Source: Phycisphaerales bacterium
GTDB lineage: Bacteria; Planctomycetota; Phycisphaerae; Phycisphaerales; SM1A02
Direction of reading: 5' to 3'
DNA: 64,000 nt
NCBI GenBank assembly: GCA_029268515.1
Contig: JAQWNP010000020.1
Coordinates: 1-64,000, forward strand
Made by a program: the position numbers and the translations under genes. Below the pieces are notes generated by a model that saw nothing but the letters and a program-made list of their open reading frames with translations, did not search any database and was not told the origin of the DNA. Of this stretch, positions 42,164 to 53,271 are shown piece after piece. Within the stretch, counting starts at the first letter, position 1. Each line of letters begins with the position of its first letter.

Positions 42164-44476
42164 CTACGCGGAACACTCACCACCCCAAGTAATCAAAAGC
42201 ATCGTAAAGTCAGAGAAGTCGACTATCAAATCACCGTTCAGATCAGCATCACTTACACCGACCTTACCCCAATCTATTAAGAGAATGGTGAAATCTAAGA
42301 TATTGACAATACCATCACCAGTCATATCAGCATCACATGCATCTGCGGGACATTCATCGCCAACAAGATTACCGCCCAGATCCAGCCAAGCACCACTTAT
42401 CTGATTTGGCATATTGCCACAAATCACACTGTTCAATACTTTTGGGGTTGCAAATGGACTACTCCACATACCACCGCCAGTACCAACAGCGTCTCCATCA
42501 ACATCAGCAGTGTTGAACTTGATCGCACAGTCGTCGATGAGCGGATTGCTTGCTTCATTGGCAATACCACCGCCGTTACCTTCTGCAATATTTCGACGAA
42601 CTCCTGTCTTATAAAACTCGGGATCGGAAAGGTAGTTGTAGATGCCACCGCCTGCATCAGACGCGGAATTAACCCGAAATGCACACTGGAGCAGAATGGC
42701 ATTACTTTGCACGTAGTTCGCCATGCCACCACCACGAATGGCTTTATTTTCATCAAAGACGCATGATTCTAAATAGGGCGTATCGTTGCGTAAGTTTGCC
42801 ATGCCGCCACCTTCGGCTGCGGTGTTAGAGAAAAAATTACATTTCATAAAGTGGCCATGACTGGCGCCTTCGTTACCAACACCGCCACCAGCGCTAATCG
42901 CCTCATTCAAATCGAACTGACACCCCTCAACCCAAGCCGCATTCGCGATGTTGTGCATACCGCCACCGTTGACGCCAGCTTTATTTTCAAGAAAATCACA
43001 GTCATGCACAGATGGCTTGCTGCCCTGATTACTAAAGATGCCTCCACCACTACCATCAGCGAGATTCACTTTAAAGACAGTATTGCTAATCACTGGTGAC
43101 GCATCAGAATCATTGAACATTGCACCGCCATTAATCTGCGCGAGGTTTTCAGTAAAAAGCGACTCTGTAATCATGGCCGTTGTTGGCATCATGGCATCGC
43201 CGCTATTGAACATGCCTCCACCATTTCTCGCTGAGTTGACTGTGAAGTGCACCCGCGCGACAGTAGGACTTCCCTTCTCACTAAACATTCCACCGCCGCT
43301 ATTGGAAGCCATATTCCAAGCAAAAAGTGAGTCTTTGACGACCGGCGAAGACGTGTCTGCGCTATATACACCAGCACCCGAATTGGATGCCATATTCTGT
43401 AAAAATTCAGTGTCGTAAACACTTGATGCACTTGCCAACCACTCGTACATACCCGCGCCATCAGCTGCGGAGTTTCGAATAAAACGACTGCTAATCACGA
43501 TTGAAGCAGACATGTCACCGGTGAAGAGGCCCCCACCAAGCGTCGCATTATTTTCAGTGAACTCACAGTCATCAATCAATGGATTGGCTGCAAACAAACT
43601 CTGCATTCCACCGCCTTCAATCGCCGTGTTCTGCACAAAAAAACATTCTTCAAATTCGCCCATACTGCCTTCGTTATAGACACCGCCACCACCAAAGGCC
43701 GCGATATTGCCATGGAATTCACTTCGGTAGACTTGCGGATTAGATGATGTCATAAACGGTACTGCCCACGTATTGGACATGCCGCCGCCAAGTGGCGCCT
43801 CATTGGACCAAAAGAAACAACGATCGAGATATGGATCACTCTGCACATTGAGCATGCCGCCGCCCATTTCATAGGCGTAGTTGTAATCGAACTGACAATT
43901 GATGAGCCGAGCATTACTTTTTATTTCATTGGCCATACCGCCACCGGTTGGTGCCTGATTATTCATGAACCAACAATCTACAAGTATTGGATTACTTGAT
44001 TCACTATTGAGCATGCCGCCACCGCGTACTAATGCGATGCAGTTTGTAAACCAACAATTGCGCATCAAAGGGCTTGAATTCCCGTTGTACATCCCCCCAC
44101 CATTAGCAGACTGGCCCCGATCTATAATTAAGTTAATAAACAGAGTTGTTGACGTCTCAAATGAAACACAACGCAAAACCTGAACATCAGCTGTACCGTT
44201 GTTATCTGTATCACCGCTCAAGACAGTCACTGGATGCCCCATTGCATCAACTTCACCAACGATTGCGATCGCTTTTCCAAGCGTGTTGATCGGTGCCGCA
44301 AGGTGATAATGCCCTGCCTTAATCTTGACGGTATCTCCTGGAACAGCCGCATCAACGGCGAGCTGAATGTTTGTGAATGCACAGCCAATCGGACAAACTT
44401 CGTGCGTTGCGGCAGACGCAGAGACCGCCCCCATTCCAAGCGCACTAAGAACAAACAAAGATTGGGTGATATTCAT
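42164..44476 (-). CDS. Large secreted beta-helix protein with many GGGM rungs and a dockerin-like C-terminus
   Basis: 770 residues from ATG 44476 (AAAGGA 6 bases upstream; an upstream in-frame ATG lies directly against that site). Signal peptide MNITQSLFVLSALGMGAVSA. The first rung is TNIQLAVDAAVPGDTVKIKA. From about residue 115 to 690 there are more than 20 rungs of about 24 residues with the turn G-G-G-M-x-N, resembling polymorphic membrane protein repeats, e.g. GGGMANEIKSNARLI and GGGMFNSGDAMMPTT. The last rung (VLNSVICGN) leads to a dockerin-like pair at about 714-770 (DMTGDGIVNILDFTILLIDW, DLNGDLIVDFSDFTMLLITW). The chain ends at GGECSA with no R-A-A tail. The longest helix in the window; likely an extended surface fibre. 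Confidence 0.82.
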   Translation of the reverse strand: MNITQSLFVLSALGMGAVSASAATHEVCPIGCAFTNIQLAVDAAVPGDTVKIKAGHYHLAAPINTLGKAIAIVGEVDAMGHPVTVLSGDTDNNGTADVQVLRCVSFETSTTLFINLIIDRGQSANGGGMYNGNSSPLMRNCWFTNCIALVRGGGMLNSESSNPILVDCWFMNNQAPTGGGMANEIKSNARLINCQFDYNYAYEMGGGMLNVQSDPYLDRCFFWSNEAPLGGGMSNTWAVPFMTSSNPQVYRSEFHGNIAAFGGGGVYNEGSMGEFEECFFVQNTAIEGGGMQSLFAANPLIDDCEFTENNATLGGGLFTGDMSASIVISSRFIRNSAADGAGMYEWLASASSVYDTEFLQNMASNSGAGVYSADTSSPVVKDSLFAWNMASNSGGGMFSEKGSPTVARVHFTVNSARNGGGMFNSGDAMMPTTAMITESLFTENLAQINGGAMFNDSDASPVISNTVFKVNLADGSGGGIFSNQGSKPSVHDCDFLENKAGVNGGGMHNIANAAWVEGCQFDLNEAISAGGGVGNEGASHGHFMKCNFFSNTAAEGGGMANLRNDTPYLESCVFDENKAIRGGGMANYVQSNAILLQCAFRVNSASDAGGGIYNYLSDPEFYKTGVRRNIAEGNGGGIANEASNPLIDDCAIKFNTADVDGDAVGTGGGMWSSPFATPKVLNSVICGNMPNQISGAWLDLGGNLVGDECPADACDADMTGDGIVNILDFTILLIDWGKVGVSDADLNGDLIVDFSDFTMLLITWGGECSA

Positions 44477-44749
44477 AAGCATTCCTTTCACTATCAAACG
44501 ACCCAATCTAGACCGCGGTAATTCCGGGCCAGAGAGGCAAAAAAGTGGCTGATATCTGCTGCTTTGCCAAAAAGCCCATTTTTTGGCCCCTAAACGATCA
44601 TTTTGGATATAAAAGTGCCTTTTTTGCCTTGCTGAGTCGCATGAAAGCAGGGTCTTTTCATAACGAACATTGAGAGCGCCCCTCAGGGCGGATATCCTCA
44701 ACGATCAAGATCCTAGATCTGGCCGCGGATGATCCTGAGGACATCACTT

Positions 44750-46828
44750 ATGGGCTTTAAATGGCCAAAAATAAATTCGATATTGAGCATTCTTGCCCTT
44801 GGTAACTGCCTGGCACTGACTGCCTGTGATGGCATTGAGCGGACCGATCCAGGCAAGGCAACCACGCGAGCCAATGCTGTCAACGCGTCAGATCTACCAC
44901 CTATCATGCGCGGCACTGTTGGTGAGCAAACTCGGATCGTTGGCTATTCCCCCGAAGACGCACCAGGCTATCAACCTCTTGTGGTTCGGGGCTATGGGCT
45001 TGTGGTTGGCCTCAACGATACCGGCTCGCAAGATTCTCCTGCTCAAGTCCGAGCCCACATGATTGCTGAGATGTCACGATTGGGTGTCGGCCAAACATCA
45101 ATGGGGCTGGGACATATCTCTCCAGAGAAAATGCTCGATTCCAAGGACACAGCAGTCGTCCTGGTTGAGGGTGTCATCCCTCAGGCTTCAACTGGCCGCC
45201 ATGATCCAACCACCCCGCTTGATGAGCCACAATACGGAACGCGTTTTGATGTCCGTGTTTCTATCTTGCCTGGAAGCTCGACGACCAGCCTGTCTGGCGG
45301 GCGTCTGTATACCACTGAACTTCGCCCAGGTCCGCTTCGCACTGGCAGCCGACAAGCGAGAGCACTGGCACAGGCACATGGCGACCTCTTCGTCAATCCA
45401 TTTATCGATCCCGATGAATCACGACGTGGCGGAGGCCTCACCGTGGGTACGATTCTCAACGGTGGCGAAGTGCTGACTGACATGCCATTGAAGCTCATAC
45501 TCAATAACCCCAGTCATGCCAGAGCGACCATGATCCGCGATGCGATCAACCGTCGTTTCCCAATGGAACCTGGCCAATCAGAACCGACATCAAGGGGGAT
45601 CAGCCAAACTGCACTCCAGTTGACCGTACCACCGTCTCAAAGTGATGACTCGGTACATTTTATTGAACTCGTTCGCCATACCACATTAAGGCATAACCAA
45701 ACCGACCGCGTCGCCGACTCAACCAAGCGATACCTTGTCGCCAATCCATCGTATACCGATATTGCCGCATGGCGATGGGAAGCACTTGGCGAGCGATCAG
45801 TGCCTGCCGTGCGTGAGCTCTATGACCATCCGCAAGAGCCAATTCGGATGACAGCCCTGACCACTGGCGCCAAGCTCCAAGACGCTACCGTCATCGACCA
45901 TCTCATCGAAGTCACACAGAGTGGCGCTGCTCAAAACCGTCTCGATGCCATATTACTTTTCAAATACCTCCCATTTGATCCCTCGGTCAATCAAGCTCTG
46001 TATAAATTATTAGATGATGATGATGTCGATATTCGGCTCGCTGCCTACGAAATTCTTGCTGAACGCAATGACCCCCGTCTTCACCGACGCATCATTGCAG
46101 AGAAGTTCATCCTTGATGTCGTCCCCTCAAAGAAGCCCATGATCTACATTGCTCAGACAGGCTTCCCGAGAATCGCGATATTCTCCGATGACCTACAGCT
46201 TGTATCGCCCGTGCTTTTCAATACCTGGGCCAATCGACTGATGATCAAGTCACTCTCCCAGAATGCTCAGTCGCCAAGTGAGACCAGTCGGGCCAGTACA
46301 TTAGTGGGCACCGAGGAGATGAAGGAAGACTCTGATCGCGGCCAGGTCGAGGTCTTTTTTCGTGCATCAGCTGCTCATCTGCCACGCACACAGGCACTCT
46401 CAAATAGCGTGGCAGACCTAACCATATTCTTAGGGAGTGGGATGGATGTCACTCAAACCCATCCTGGCCTCGATCTCACCTATGGCCAAACAATCAATGC
46501 ACTTCATAGCTTATGGCGAGAGCAGGCAGTTCTGTGTGATTTCAAGGCTGAACAGGATCGAATTCTTGCTGAAATACGACGTAATCAACGTGATCCGCTG
46601 GTGACCGCGCGGCCTGACTTCAACCAGGCAACCACAAGCCCAGGTGGCCGATGGGTCTCTGATGTCTACCAGCCAACGCCCCTCAATGGCCCGACCAGTG
46701 ACCAACTGAGCACCACACCGGGGCTTGAAGATCTACAGGCTGAAATCTTGCCACCAACCAATCAGCCAGTAGCTGCACCTATTCGCCCAATCGTAGATGA
46801 TTCCCTCAGAGGGAATGTGCCACGATAA
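44750..46828 (+). CDS. FlgI-like lipoprotein with an inserted repeat-helix domain
   Basis: 692 residues from ATG 44750, preferred over 44729 because GAGGA lies about 9 bases upstream. It begins with a lipoprotein signal (L-A-L-T-A-C, lipid-attached Cys). The N-terminal half matches the flagellar P-ring protein FlgI: Y-Q-P-L-V-V-R-G-Y-G-L-V-V-G-L-N-D-T-G-S, then D-V-R-V-S-I-L-P-G-S-S-T-T-S-L-x-G-G, L-x-T-T-E-L, A-x-A-x-G. The later part has short helices of HEAT-repeat type (about 325-440, e.g. PIRMTALTTGAKLQD) and a Pro-rich tail. No other flagellar gene is near. Either it is a lipoprotein relative of FlgI with another ring-forming job, or a flagellar gene separated from its cluster. Confidence 0.78.
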   Translation: MGFKWPKINSILSILALGNCLALTACDGIERTDPGKATTRANAVNASDLPPIMRGTVGEQTRIVGYSPEDAPGYQPLVVRGYGLVVGLNDTGSQDSPAQVRAHMIAEMSRLGVGQTSMGLGHISPEKMLDSKDTAVVLVEGVIPQASTGRHDPTTPLDEPQYGTRFDVRVSILPGSSTTSLSGGRLYTTELRPGPLRTGSRQARALAQAHGDLFVNPFIDPDESRRGGGLTVGTILNGGEVLTDMPLKLILNNPSHARATMIRDAINRRFPMEPGQSEPTSRGISQTALQLTVPPSQSDDSVHFIELVRHTTLRHNQTDRVADSTKRYLVANPSYTDIAAWRWEALGERSVPAVRELYDHPQEPIRMTALTTGAKLQDATVIDHLIEVTQSGAAQNRLDAILLFKYLPFDPSVNQALYKLLDDDDVDIRLAAYEILAERNDPRLHRRIIAEKFILDVVPSKKPMIYIAQTGFPRIAIFSDDLQLVSPVLFNTWANRLMIKSLSQNAQSPSETSRASTLVGTEEMKEDSDRGQVEVFFRASAAHLPRTQALSNSVADLTIFLGSGMDVTQTHPGLDLTYGQTINALHSLWREQAVLCDFKAEQDRILAEIRRNQRDPLVTARPDFNQATTSPGGRWVSDVYQPTPLNGPTSDQLSTTPGLEDLQAEILPPTNQPVAAPIRPIVDDSLRGNVPR

Positions 46829-47090
46829 GTAGGCAAGCAGCTTTGACCAATACCAGTAACGACATCCAGACTATGTCTCAGTTTTCGCAACACACTTGCT
46901 CGATTTCACCGATATCATATGTAGTAACCAAACGGAGGGGTTGTGCACCGTGGGTGTTCTTGGGGAGGATAATTTTAGACCGTTACGACCGACCGCTCGT
47001 GGGAATAAAAGTCGTGACGAAACAGTTCAGCCGCATCAGCGGGTGGGGGTACCAGGATGGACCCCGAACACGACAGGAGGTCAATGCCGC

Positions 47091-50000
47091 ATGCGCTTGA
47101 GCCAGATCTCGATCGCCGGTTTCAAATCGTTCGCCGATCGTACCGATTTTTCTTTTACTGAACCAATCACAGGGATTGTTGGACCAAATGGTTGCGGCAA
47201 GTCCAACGTGGTCGATGCTATTAAGTGGGTACTTGGCGAGCGTAGTGCAAAAAGCCTGCGCGGCGAAGCAATGATGGATGTCATTTTTGGTGGCTCCGCA
47301 GCTCGCAAGCCACTTGGTGCTGCCTCTGTGACACTGACTTTCGATAACCCAGTTATCAAGACTGATGCCGCAAATCCTTCTGAAAAGAGAGCACTTGGCA
47401 TTGATGCCGAAACGGTCGCCGTCAGTCGTCGACTCTTTAGAGATGGACGCAGCGAATATATCATCAACGGACAAAAGTGCCGTTTGCGCGATATCAAAGA
47501 GCTCTTCATGGACACCGGCATCGGTACACAAGCCTACTCCATCATTGAGCAGGGCCGTGTTGATTCCATGCTTCGAGCCAATCCCCAGGAACGACGCGCC
47601 TTGTTTGAAGAGGCCGCTGGCGTCGCCCGCTTCAAGGCACGCCGCGTAGAATCAACACGCAAGCTCGAACGAACTGAGAATAACCTGATACGTGTTCGCG
47701 AGCAGTTAGCAAGTACTGAGCGACGACTTCGTATTGTTAAGAATCAAGCCGTCAAAGCCAAACGTTTTATTGAGTTAGACACATCAGCCAGCGAATTGCG
47801 AACAGAGCTCACGCTGGACCAGTACCACGAGATGTGCCAGCGACTGGTAGGCCTCACGAGCCAAATTTCCTCACTTGAGGAAGAACGCAATCAATCTCTT
47901 AGTAGCGTACAGGAAGCGGAACAACGCAAACAAGATGCAGAGCTCGAACGCCACGAAGGACACCAACGACAGCGAGATTTAGACCGGCGTCACCAAGAAC
48001 TGCTGGCCAATAGCCAAAACGCCACGCAACGTCGCGAGCTCACGAGTAAGGCACTCGCCCAAATCCAACACCAACTCGATGAAGAACGACAGAGGCAGTC
48101 CCAGTTCAAACAACGCGTTGATGAGCTTGAAACTCAAGCAACAAAAGCTCAACAAGAACTGACAACAAGCGAACATCGCCTTGAACAAGCCCAAAAGGAA
48201 GTCAACGAACTCACTGAATCTGGAATAGTCCGCAGACAAGAATTGCTCGCCAAAGAAGGCGAGGTCAAGAACGCTCGCGAACATCTAGACCGCGTCGTTC
48301 ATGACCGAGGGCACTGGCGAGCGCAGGCTGATTCAGCACAAAGTCATATCGACGCCATTGCCGACCAGATTCAGCGACTTGAGGCACGACATAGTGAGAT
48401 CGAAAGACAACTAAAAGCAACGGCTGCCCAAGAAGAGTCACTGGCAAACCAGCAAGATAGTGCTCGCTCAACAGTCACTCGACTTGAATCAGATCTTGAG
48501 AACCACGATCAAGCGGCTGCCAAGCTAAGCGATCGGCATGCAGCTGTTGCATCGCAACTCGCAGACGCAAGACATCAGCGAGCTTCCATCGGATCACGGC
48601 TCCATCTCCTACAGGAAATGCATACTGCTCGAGAAGGTCTTGGCGAAGGCGTCAAACATGTTCTTGAAGCGAACCTTGATGGTGTTGAAGGCCTGCTCGC
48701 AGATGCCATTGAAATCGACACCCAACATGCCAATATGGTTGAAGCAGCCCTTGGCAGCAACCTTCAACTGCTCGTTGTAAAAGACACCAATACAATTGAA
48801 TCTGTAAAGAACGCGATTCAAGCGACCGGTCCGGTTGAGATTATTTCACCGATACAAGTCAGATCAGAGGAACTCCCAGAGCCACCTGAGGGCACACGGG
48901 CGCTGATGTCATTGATTCACGCTAATTCTATTGCAACTGAACCACTCAGACGCTTGCTTGGTACCACCGCAATTGCGGACTCAATCTCGCACGCACTACG
49001 TCTGAGTCACAGCCACCGTCATTGGCGATTCGTCACCCACGATGGTGACTTAGTTGAAGCTGATGGGCGCATTCGCCTGGCCTCACAACAAGGTGGGGAG
49101 CAACGAGACGGCTGGCTCGCCCGTAGAATTGAAATGGGTGAGCTCAATCGCAAGTTAACTTCAATCGATGATCACATCGATGAACTTGATCGACGCCTCA
49201 GCAACCTTTCCGAGGAATCTACGCAAGCCCAGGATGCGCATCGCCAGGTGATGGCCCAACTTAACCAAGCTCGTGAGGACGTCGTTGACACGCAATATAA
49301 ACAGCAGCGTCTCACTGATGAACTTGATCGGATACGGCGAGAGTTTTCTTCAACAGCAGGTGAACTCAATGAGCATGCCGTCCGCTGCAATCTGCTCAAG
49401 CAGGAACATAGTCAAGCCACAGTGAAATTGGTCGAACTCGACCAAAATCACAAACAGGCCGGACTTGATTTGGAAAAAGCCGAAGAGACGCTTCAAAAAG
49501 CTGTTGCCGAAACCCGATCAGCCGAAGACGACCTCACACAATCGCGGATTGATCTTGGCCAGGCTCGCGAAAAACATGAATCGAACCGACGTGAACGCCG
49601 CCATTTGCAAAGTGCCAAAGATGAGACCAATCGCCAGCTTGAGCTATGTACTCAGCAAGCCCACACGCGATTAAGCCAGATCGAACAGCACGAAGGCGCC
49701 ATTCAAGAGGCTGTCGAAGAAGAGGCTGATGTCAAAAGCCAAATTGAGGATCTCGCAGGCAGTTCTGCCCTGCTTCAAACAGAACTCGCGAACTTCAATA
49801 CGAAAATGGAACAACTCGCTGAGCATCTTGCGTCGATCCGGACAAAGGCCAGTCAGATTGACCGAAACTATCACGCAATTGAGATGAGCCGCCGTGAAGC
49901 TGAAATTAAGCGAGAAGGAATTGAGGAGCGTGCCCTAGAAGAGATGGAGATGAACCTTCCAAATGAGTACGCCTCTTATGAAGTCAAGCGAACATCAGAA

Positions 50001-50828
50001 GATTTCGAACCCCTTGATCGCGAAGCAGCTCAAGTCACACTTGATGAGCTACGCCTGGAACTACGCAAACTCGGAAATGTGAATATTGATGCAATCCAAG
50101 AAGAAGATGAACTAGATCGCCGCAATGAAGATCTCATCGGCCAAGTCACTGATCTCGATGATGCTCGAACCCGACTCGAGGAACTGATTGAACACTTTGA
50201 AACAGCCAGTCGCGAGCGGTTTGAAGAAAGTTTCAAGGCGATTCGGGAACACTTTGCGAGCAAGGATGGAATGTTCCGCCGACTCTTCGGAGGCGGCAGC
50301 GCCGATCTTGTACTCGTCCCAGATGAAGACGGCAAGATTGATATCCTCGAATCTGGTATTGATGTCAAAGCGAAACCACCCGGCAAGGAACCTCGGGTCA
50401 TCAGCCAATTATCTGGTGGTGAAAAAGCAATGACCGCCGTCGCACTTCTCATGGCAATATTTAAATCAAAGCCATCGCCCTTCTGTATTCTTGACGAAGT
50501 TGACGCAGCCCTTGATGACAAGAATGTCGAGAGATTCTGCCGCAACCTCTCGCCCTTCTTAGATAAAAGCCACTTCATCATCATTACGCACCACAAACAC
50601 ACCATGCGATCCTGCGACTCACTTTATGGCGTCACCATGCAAGAACGAGGTATCTCTCGCCGTGTGGCAGTACGAATTGAGGATGTTGGAGCTAATGGGG
50701 TGATCGCATCCACCGCTCTTGAGGCCAATGTAAAAGAGGTTGAGGAACGACCTGAGCCGCCGCTGGTTGAGGTGTCCCGAGATATCACAAGCACGACAGA
50801 TCAGCGACCAACCTTAGCATCATCCTAG
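47091..50828 (+). CDS. smc: Chromosome segregation protein SMC
   Basis: 1245 residues from ATG 47091, fixed by AGGAGG 10 bases upstream; the frame is open further up to 46896, but that part is unlike SMC. Walker A G-P-N-G-C-G-K-S at 31-38; long coiled coils at about 170-500 and 680-1000; a hinge at about 515-665 ([20 protein letters not shown]); the C-signature L-S-G-G-E-K-A-M starting at 1107; Walker [13 protein letters not shown] with D at 1135. It forms the ATP-driven DNA-loop-extruding SMC dimer together with ScpA and ScpB, whose genes are not in this window. It follows the FlgI-like gene by about 260 bases, a stretch without a supported gene. Confidence 0.97.
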   Translation: MRLSQISIAGFKSFADRTDFSFTEPITGIVGPNGCGKSNVVDAIKWVLGERSAKSLRGEAMMDVIFGGSAARKPLGAASVTLTFDNPVIKTDAANPSEKRALGIDAETVAVSRRLFRDGRSEYIINGQKCRLRDIKELFMDTGIGTQAYSIIEQGRVDSMLRANPQERRALFEEAAGVARFKARRVESTRKLERTENNLIRVREQLASTERRLRIVKNQAVKAKRFIELDTSASELRTELTLDQYHEMCQRLVGLTSQISSLEEERNQSLSSVQEAEQRKQDAELERHEGHQRQRDLDRRHQELLANSQNATQRRELTSKALAQIQHQLDEERQRQSQFKQRVDELETQATKAQQELTTSEHRLEQAQKEVNELTESGIVRRQELLAKEGEVKNAREHLDRVVHDRGHWRAQADSAQSHIDAIADQIQRLEARHSEIERQLKATAAQEESLANQQDSARSTVTRLESDLENHDQAAAKLSDRHAAVASQLADARHQRASIGSRLHLLQEMHTAREGLGEGVKHVLEANLDGVEGLLADAIEIDTQHANMVEAALGSNLQLLVVKDTNTIESVKNAIQATGPVEIISPIQVRSEELPEPPEGTRALMSLIHANSIATEPLRRLLGTTAIADSISHALRLSHSHRHWRFVTHDGDLVEADGRIRLASQQGGEQRDGWLARRIEMGELNRKLTSIDDHIDELDRRLSNLSEESTQAQDAHRQVMAQLNQAREDVVDTQYKQQRLTDELDRIRREFSSTAGELNEHAVRCNLLKQEHSQATVKLVELDQNHKQAGLDLEKAEETLQKAVAETRSAEDDLTQSRIDLGQAREKHESNRRERRHLQSAKDETNRQLELCTQQAHTRLSQIEQHEGAIQEAVEEEADVKSQIEDLAGSSALLQTELANFNTKMEQLAEHLASIRTKASQIDRNYHAIEMSRREAEIKREGIEERALEEMEMNLPNEYASYEVKRTSEDFEPLDREAAQVTLDELRLELRKLGNVNIDAIQEEDELDRRNEDLIGQVTDLDDARTRLEELIEHFETASRERFEESFKAIREHFASKDGMFRRLFGGGSADLVLVPDEDGKIDILESGIDVKAKPPGKEPRVISQLSGGEKAMTAVALLMAIFKSKPSPFCILDEVDAALDDKNVERFCRNLSPFLDKSHFIIITHHKHTMRSCDSLYGVTMQERGISRRVAVRIEDVGANGVIASTALEANVKEVEERPEPPLVEVSRDITSTTDQRPTLASS

Positions 50829-50845
50829 ACAACAGAAGTCAGTAT

Positions 50846-53260
50846 TTAGAACTGGTATGGCAGTTGATAGCGTTGCGCATCAATGATGGTCAGATCGAGA
50901 ACATGCTGGCCACTTCGATTAAGAGGCAGCGTCCGCGCCGAACCAAGTGACTCGAAGTAAGGCCCCAGGCGCGTATCCGCATCGTGCATATTGTCCTGCA
51001 GCCCAATCAGAACAGCATCTTTCCCTAAAAAATCTTTCTGGTCGTACCGATATAGAAAGTGCTTTGGATGAGGGTGGAACACAAGCACTGGCACGCGACC
51101 ACGAAGCGCATAGTCAATCTTGCCTGCATCGATCCAGTAAGGCGCCACGATAAATAGGTCGTCGCGATCCAGATACCCCTGTTCATCAAGCACATTGGCC
51201 AGCTGCGTCCAATCCAATACATCAACAGTGGGATCTTTCTCAGCAAATATAAATGGAGCAATTTTCACAAACAGTCCTGTTTTCGCATGAACCGCCAAAC
51301 CGATCATGACAAGCAAAATAGCCGCCACTGAAAAACGGAGCCAGTAGATAACGCCGCGATCAAAGCCGGCGATCTTAAGTGTGGCCCAAGCACCCAGTAT
51401 TGGCAGGAGAAATAAATAGCCGGGCGCTTGCCAGTGTGGCAATGCTCTGGAACCCCACACAGACACGCTCGTGAATAAGAGGATTGGAATAATTGCGAGG
51501 CAGACACAAAACCACTTCTGCGGATGCCGCACTCCCGCTCGCAAACCCAGCCACAACATTCCAATCAGTGGTACCCAAATCCAAGGCAAGATAAATGCCA
51601 TCTGGCCCAAAATATTGGTCATCAGACGATCTGGACGGATTCCCTGATTTGCAGCACGCCCACCTTGATAGGCAAAGGAAGCACCTTCATTCTGAATATT
51701 CCATAGCACCACTGGCATAAACATGAGTAGCGCAATGGCAACACCAACATAGGGCGCGGGGTGACGCAGCCATCGTCGATGAGCTGGCGAAGAAACAACA
51801 AATAACAACGCACCAGCGCCAAAAAGAACCGCGTGATACTTAGAGAGCATTGCGAAACCAAGAAAAATCCCTGCCGCAATCCACCATCCCCATATTGCGA
51901 TCTGTGACAATTGCTGCTTCGGAAGGATGACCACAGCCATACAAAGGGCTGACATCAACAAGAAAAAAATCAATGGGCCATCTGGAAGTACCCAGCCACC
52001 ACTACTCATTGAAAACACGGCACTACAGTTGAGCAAAAGGGCTGCCCAAGCGCCCGCCCAAGCACCGAAGAGATGACGTGTCAGAAGAAAGATGGCCACT
52101 GTACTCATCGCAAAGAGCACAATAAAAGGCAGTCGCACGACAGCGGCTGCCTCTGATCCAAAGAGATACATACTTGCACCCGACAACCAGAAAGAAATTG
52201 GCGGATGATCAAAGTAACTAAGACTGAAATGACGAGATGTGCTCACCGCATAAGATTCATCAATGCCAAGGCCAACCATAGCGCCAGTCAAAATGCGTAC
52301 CGCAAATCCAACCACCACGATCACCCACAGCAACATCCACGGTGATTGAAACCACATCTGCCTTCGTCCAACAGAGCCACCAGAAGGAGGACGTCTTTTT
52401 GGGAGCTGAGCATCAAGAAACTGTCCTGCCATCGACAAAAAAGCTGAGAGCTGGGGACTCGGGGCTTCCTCGATCGATGCCGGATTCGGGGTATTGAGGA
52501 CATGATTTCCATCCCGCAGCAGTACCAATGTTGCGGATTGTCCACCCGATTCAATGGCAAGAGAGAGAACTTCAGCTGCCTCCACCGGCACGGCCTTATC
52601 ATCCTGGCCATGCACAATCAGTGCAGAACAGGGCAACTGTTGAATCAGTTGCTCAAGGTCGTGACTTTCAGGATCATCAAGCTGCTCCTGAATAAAGGAT
52701 GCCCCAACTCGAAGTTCCTGTTTGGTACGAGCGGATGGGGATGCCATCCAACCCACCTTAAGTAACTCGTCACAGAATTCTGGCGAATAACTATTACAGA
52801 CACATGGCGATGCAATCGTGATGACTGCTGAAGGTTGCAATTGCCCTAGATCACGAGTCCCCCGAGCCGCTGCCAAAAGTACTGCAACCCCACCACGAGA
52901 ATGACCAATCAAAATCAGCGGTAAATCGGCACCTTCTAACTGACTTGTGTCAATCGCATCCATGACGGTCCGCAAATCAAAGACCTGCTTATTCCAAGTA
53001 TCGGATTCAAATAGATCAGGCCGCTCAAAGGATTCCGTGCCTTCGCGCATACCGCTATGGCTGAGATTAAGACGGTGAACAATAAAACCCGCGTTGCACA
53101 AGTGATGCGCAATAACCGGAAACATGCCATAGTCTTTGTAGCCTTTGAAACCGTGCACAAGAACGATAACACCGCGAGGGTCCCCAACAGGGACATGACA
53201 ATCGCCATGTATAAGCTCGCTATCGGCGCCAGGAAGAGTCCATTGCGTTGGTTCTAACAC
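50846..53260 (-). CDS. Fusion of an alpha/beta hydrolase with a GT-C-type membrane glycosyltransferase (ArnT/PMT-like)
   Basis: 804 residues in one frame. Residues 1-275 form an alpha/beta hydrolase: oxyanion region V-L-V-H-G-F-K-G (33-40), nucleophile elbow G-H-S-R-G-G with S121, acid Asp in H-G-Q-D-D-K at about 220, and H253 in D-G-N-H. After a Pro/Gly/Arg linker (about 285-302), residues 305-800 form a multi-span protein that starts with a membrane segment and the loop G-I-D-E-S-Y-A-V at 332-339, the D-E of PMT/ArnT-type GT-C glycosyltransferases. An H-P-P-I-S-F-W segment follows. The GT-C part would transfer a sugar from a lipid-phosphate donor at the membrane; the hydrolase would sit on the cytoplasmic side. 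I know of no described enzyme with this pairing. It lies 17 bases from the convergent smc gene. Confidence 0.85.
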   Translation of the reverse strand: MLEPTQWTLPGADSELIHGDCHVPVGDPRGVIVLVHGFKGYKDYGMFPVIAHHLCNAGFIVHRLNLSHSGMREGTESFERPDLFESDTWNKQVFDLRTVMDAIDTSQLEGADLPLILIGHSRGGVAVLLAAARGTRDLGQLQPSAVITIASPCVCNSYSPEFCDELLKVGWMASPSARTKQELRVGASFIQEQLDDPESHDLEQLIQQLPCSALIVHGQDDKAVPVEAAEVLSLAIESGGQSATLVLLRDGNHVLNTPNPASIEEAPSPQLSAFLSMAGQFLDAQLPKRRPPSGGSVGRRQMWFQSPWMLLWVIVVVGFAVRILTGAMVGLGIDESYAVSTSRHFSLSYFDHPPISFWLSGASMYLFGSEAAAVVRLPFIVLFAMSTVAIFLLTRHLFGAWAGAWAALLLNCSAVFSMSSGGWVLPDGPLIFFLLMSALCMAVVILPKQQLSQIAIWGWWIAAGIFLGFAMLSKYHAVLFGAGALLFVVSSPAHRRWLRHPAPYVGVAIALLMFMPVVLWNIQNEGASFAYQGGRAANQGIRPDRLMTNILGQMAFILPWIWVPLIGMLWLGLRAGVRHPQKWFCVCLAIIPILLFTSVSVWGSRALPHWQAPGYLFLLPILGAWATLKIAGFDRGVIYWLRFSVAAILLVMIGLAVHAKTGLFVKIAPFIFAEKDPTVDVLDWTQLANVLDEQGYLDRDDLFIVAPYWIDAGKIDYALRGRVPVLVFHPHPKHFLYRYDQKDFLGKDAVLIGLQDNMHDADTRLGPYFESLGSARTLPLNRSGQHVLDLTIIDAQRYQLPYQF

Positions 53261-53271
53261 AGAATTTTCGC

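Noticed and set aside
47041-47090. Longer SMC beginning at the upstream start codon at 46896
   Set aside because: The first 65 residues are unlike any SMC, and the AGGAGG site points to ATG 47091, where the family sequence begins.
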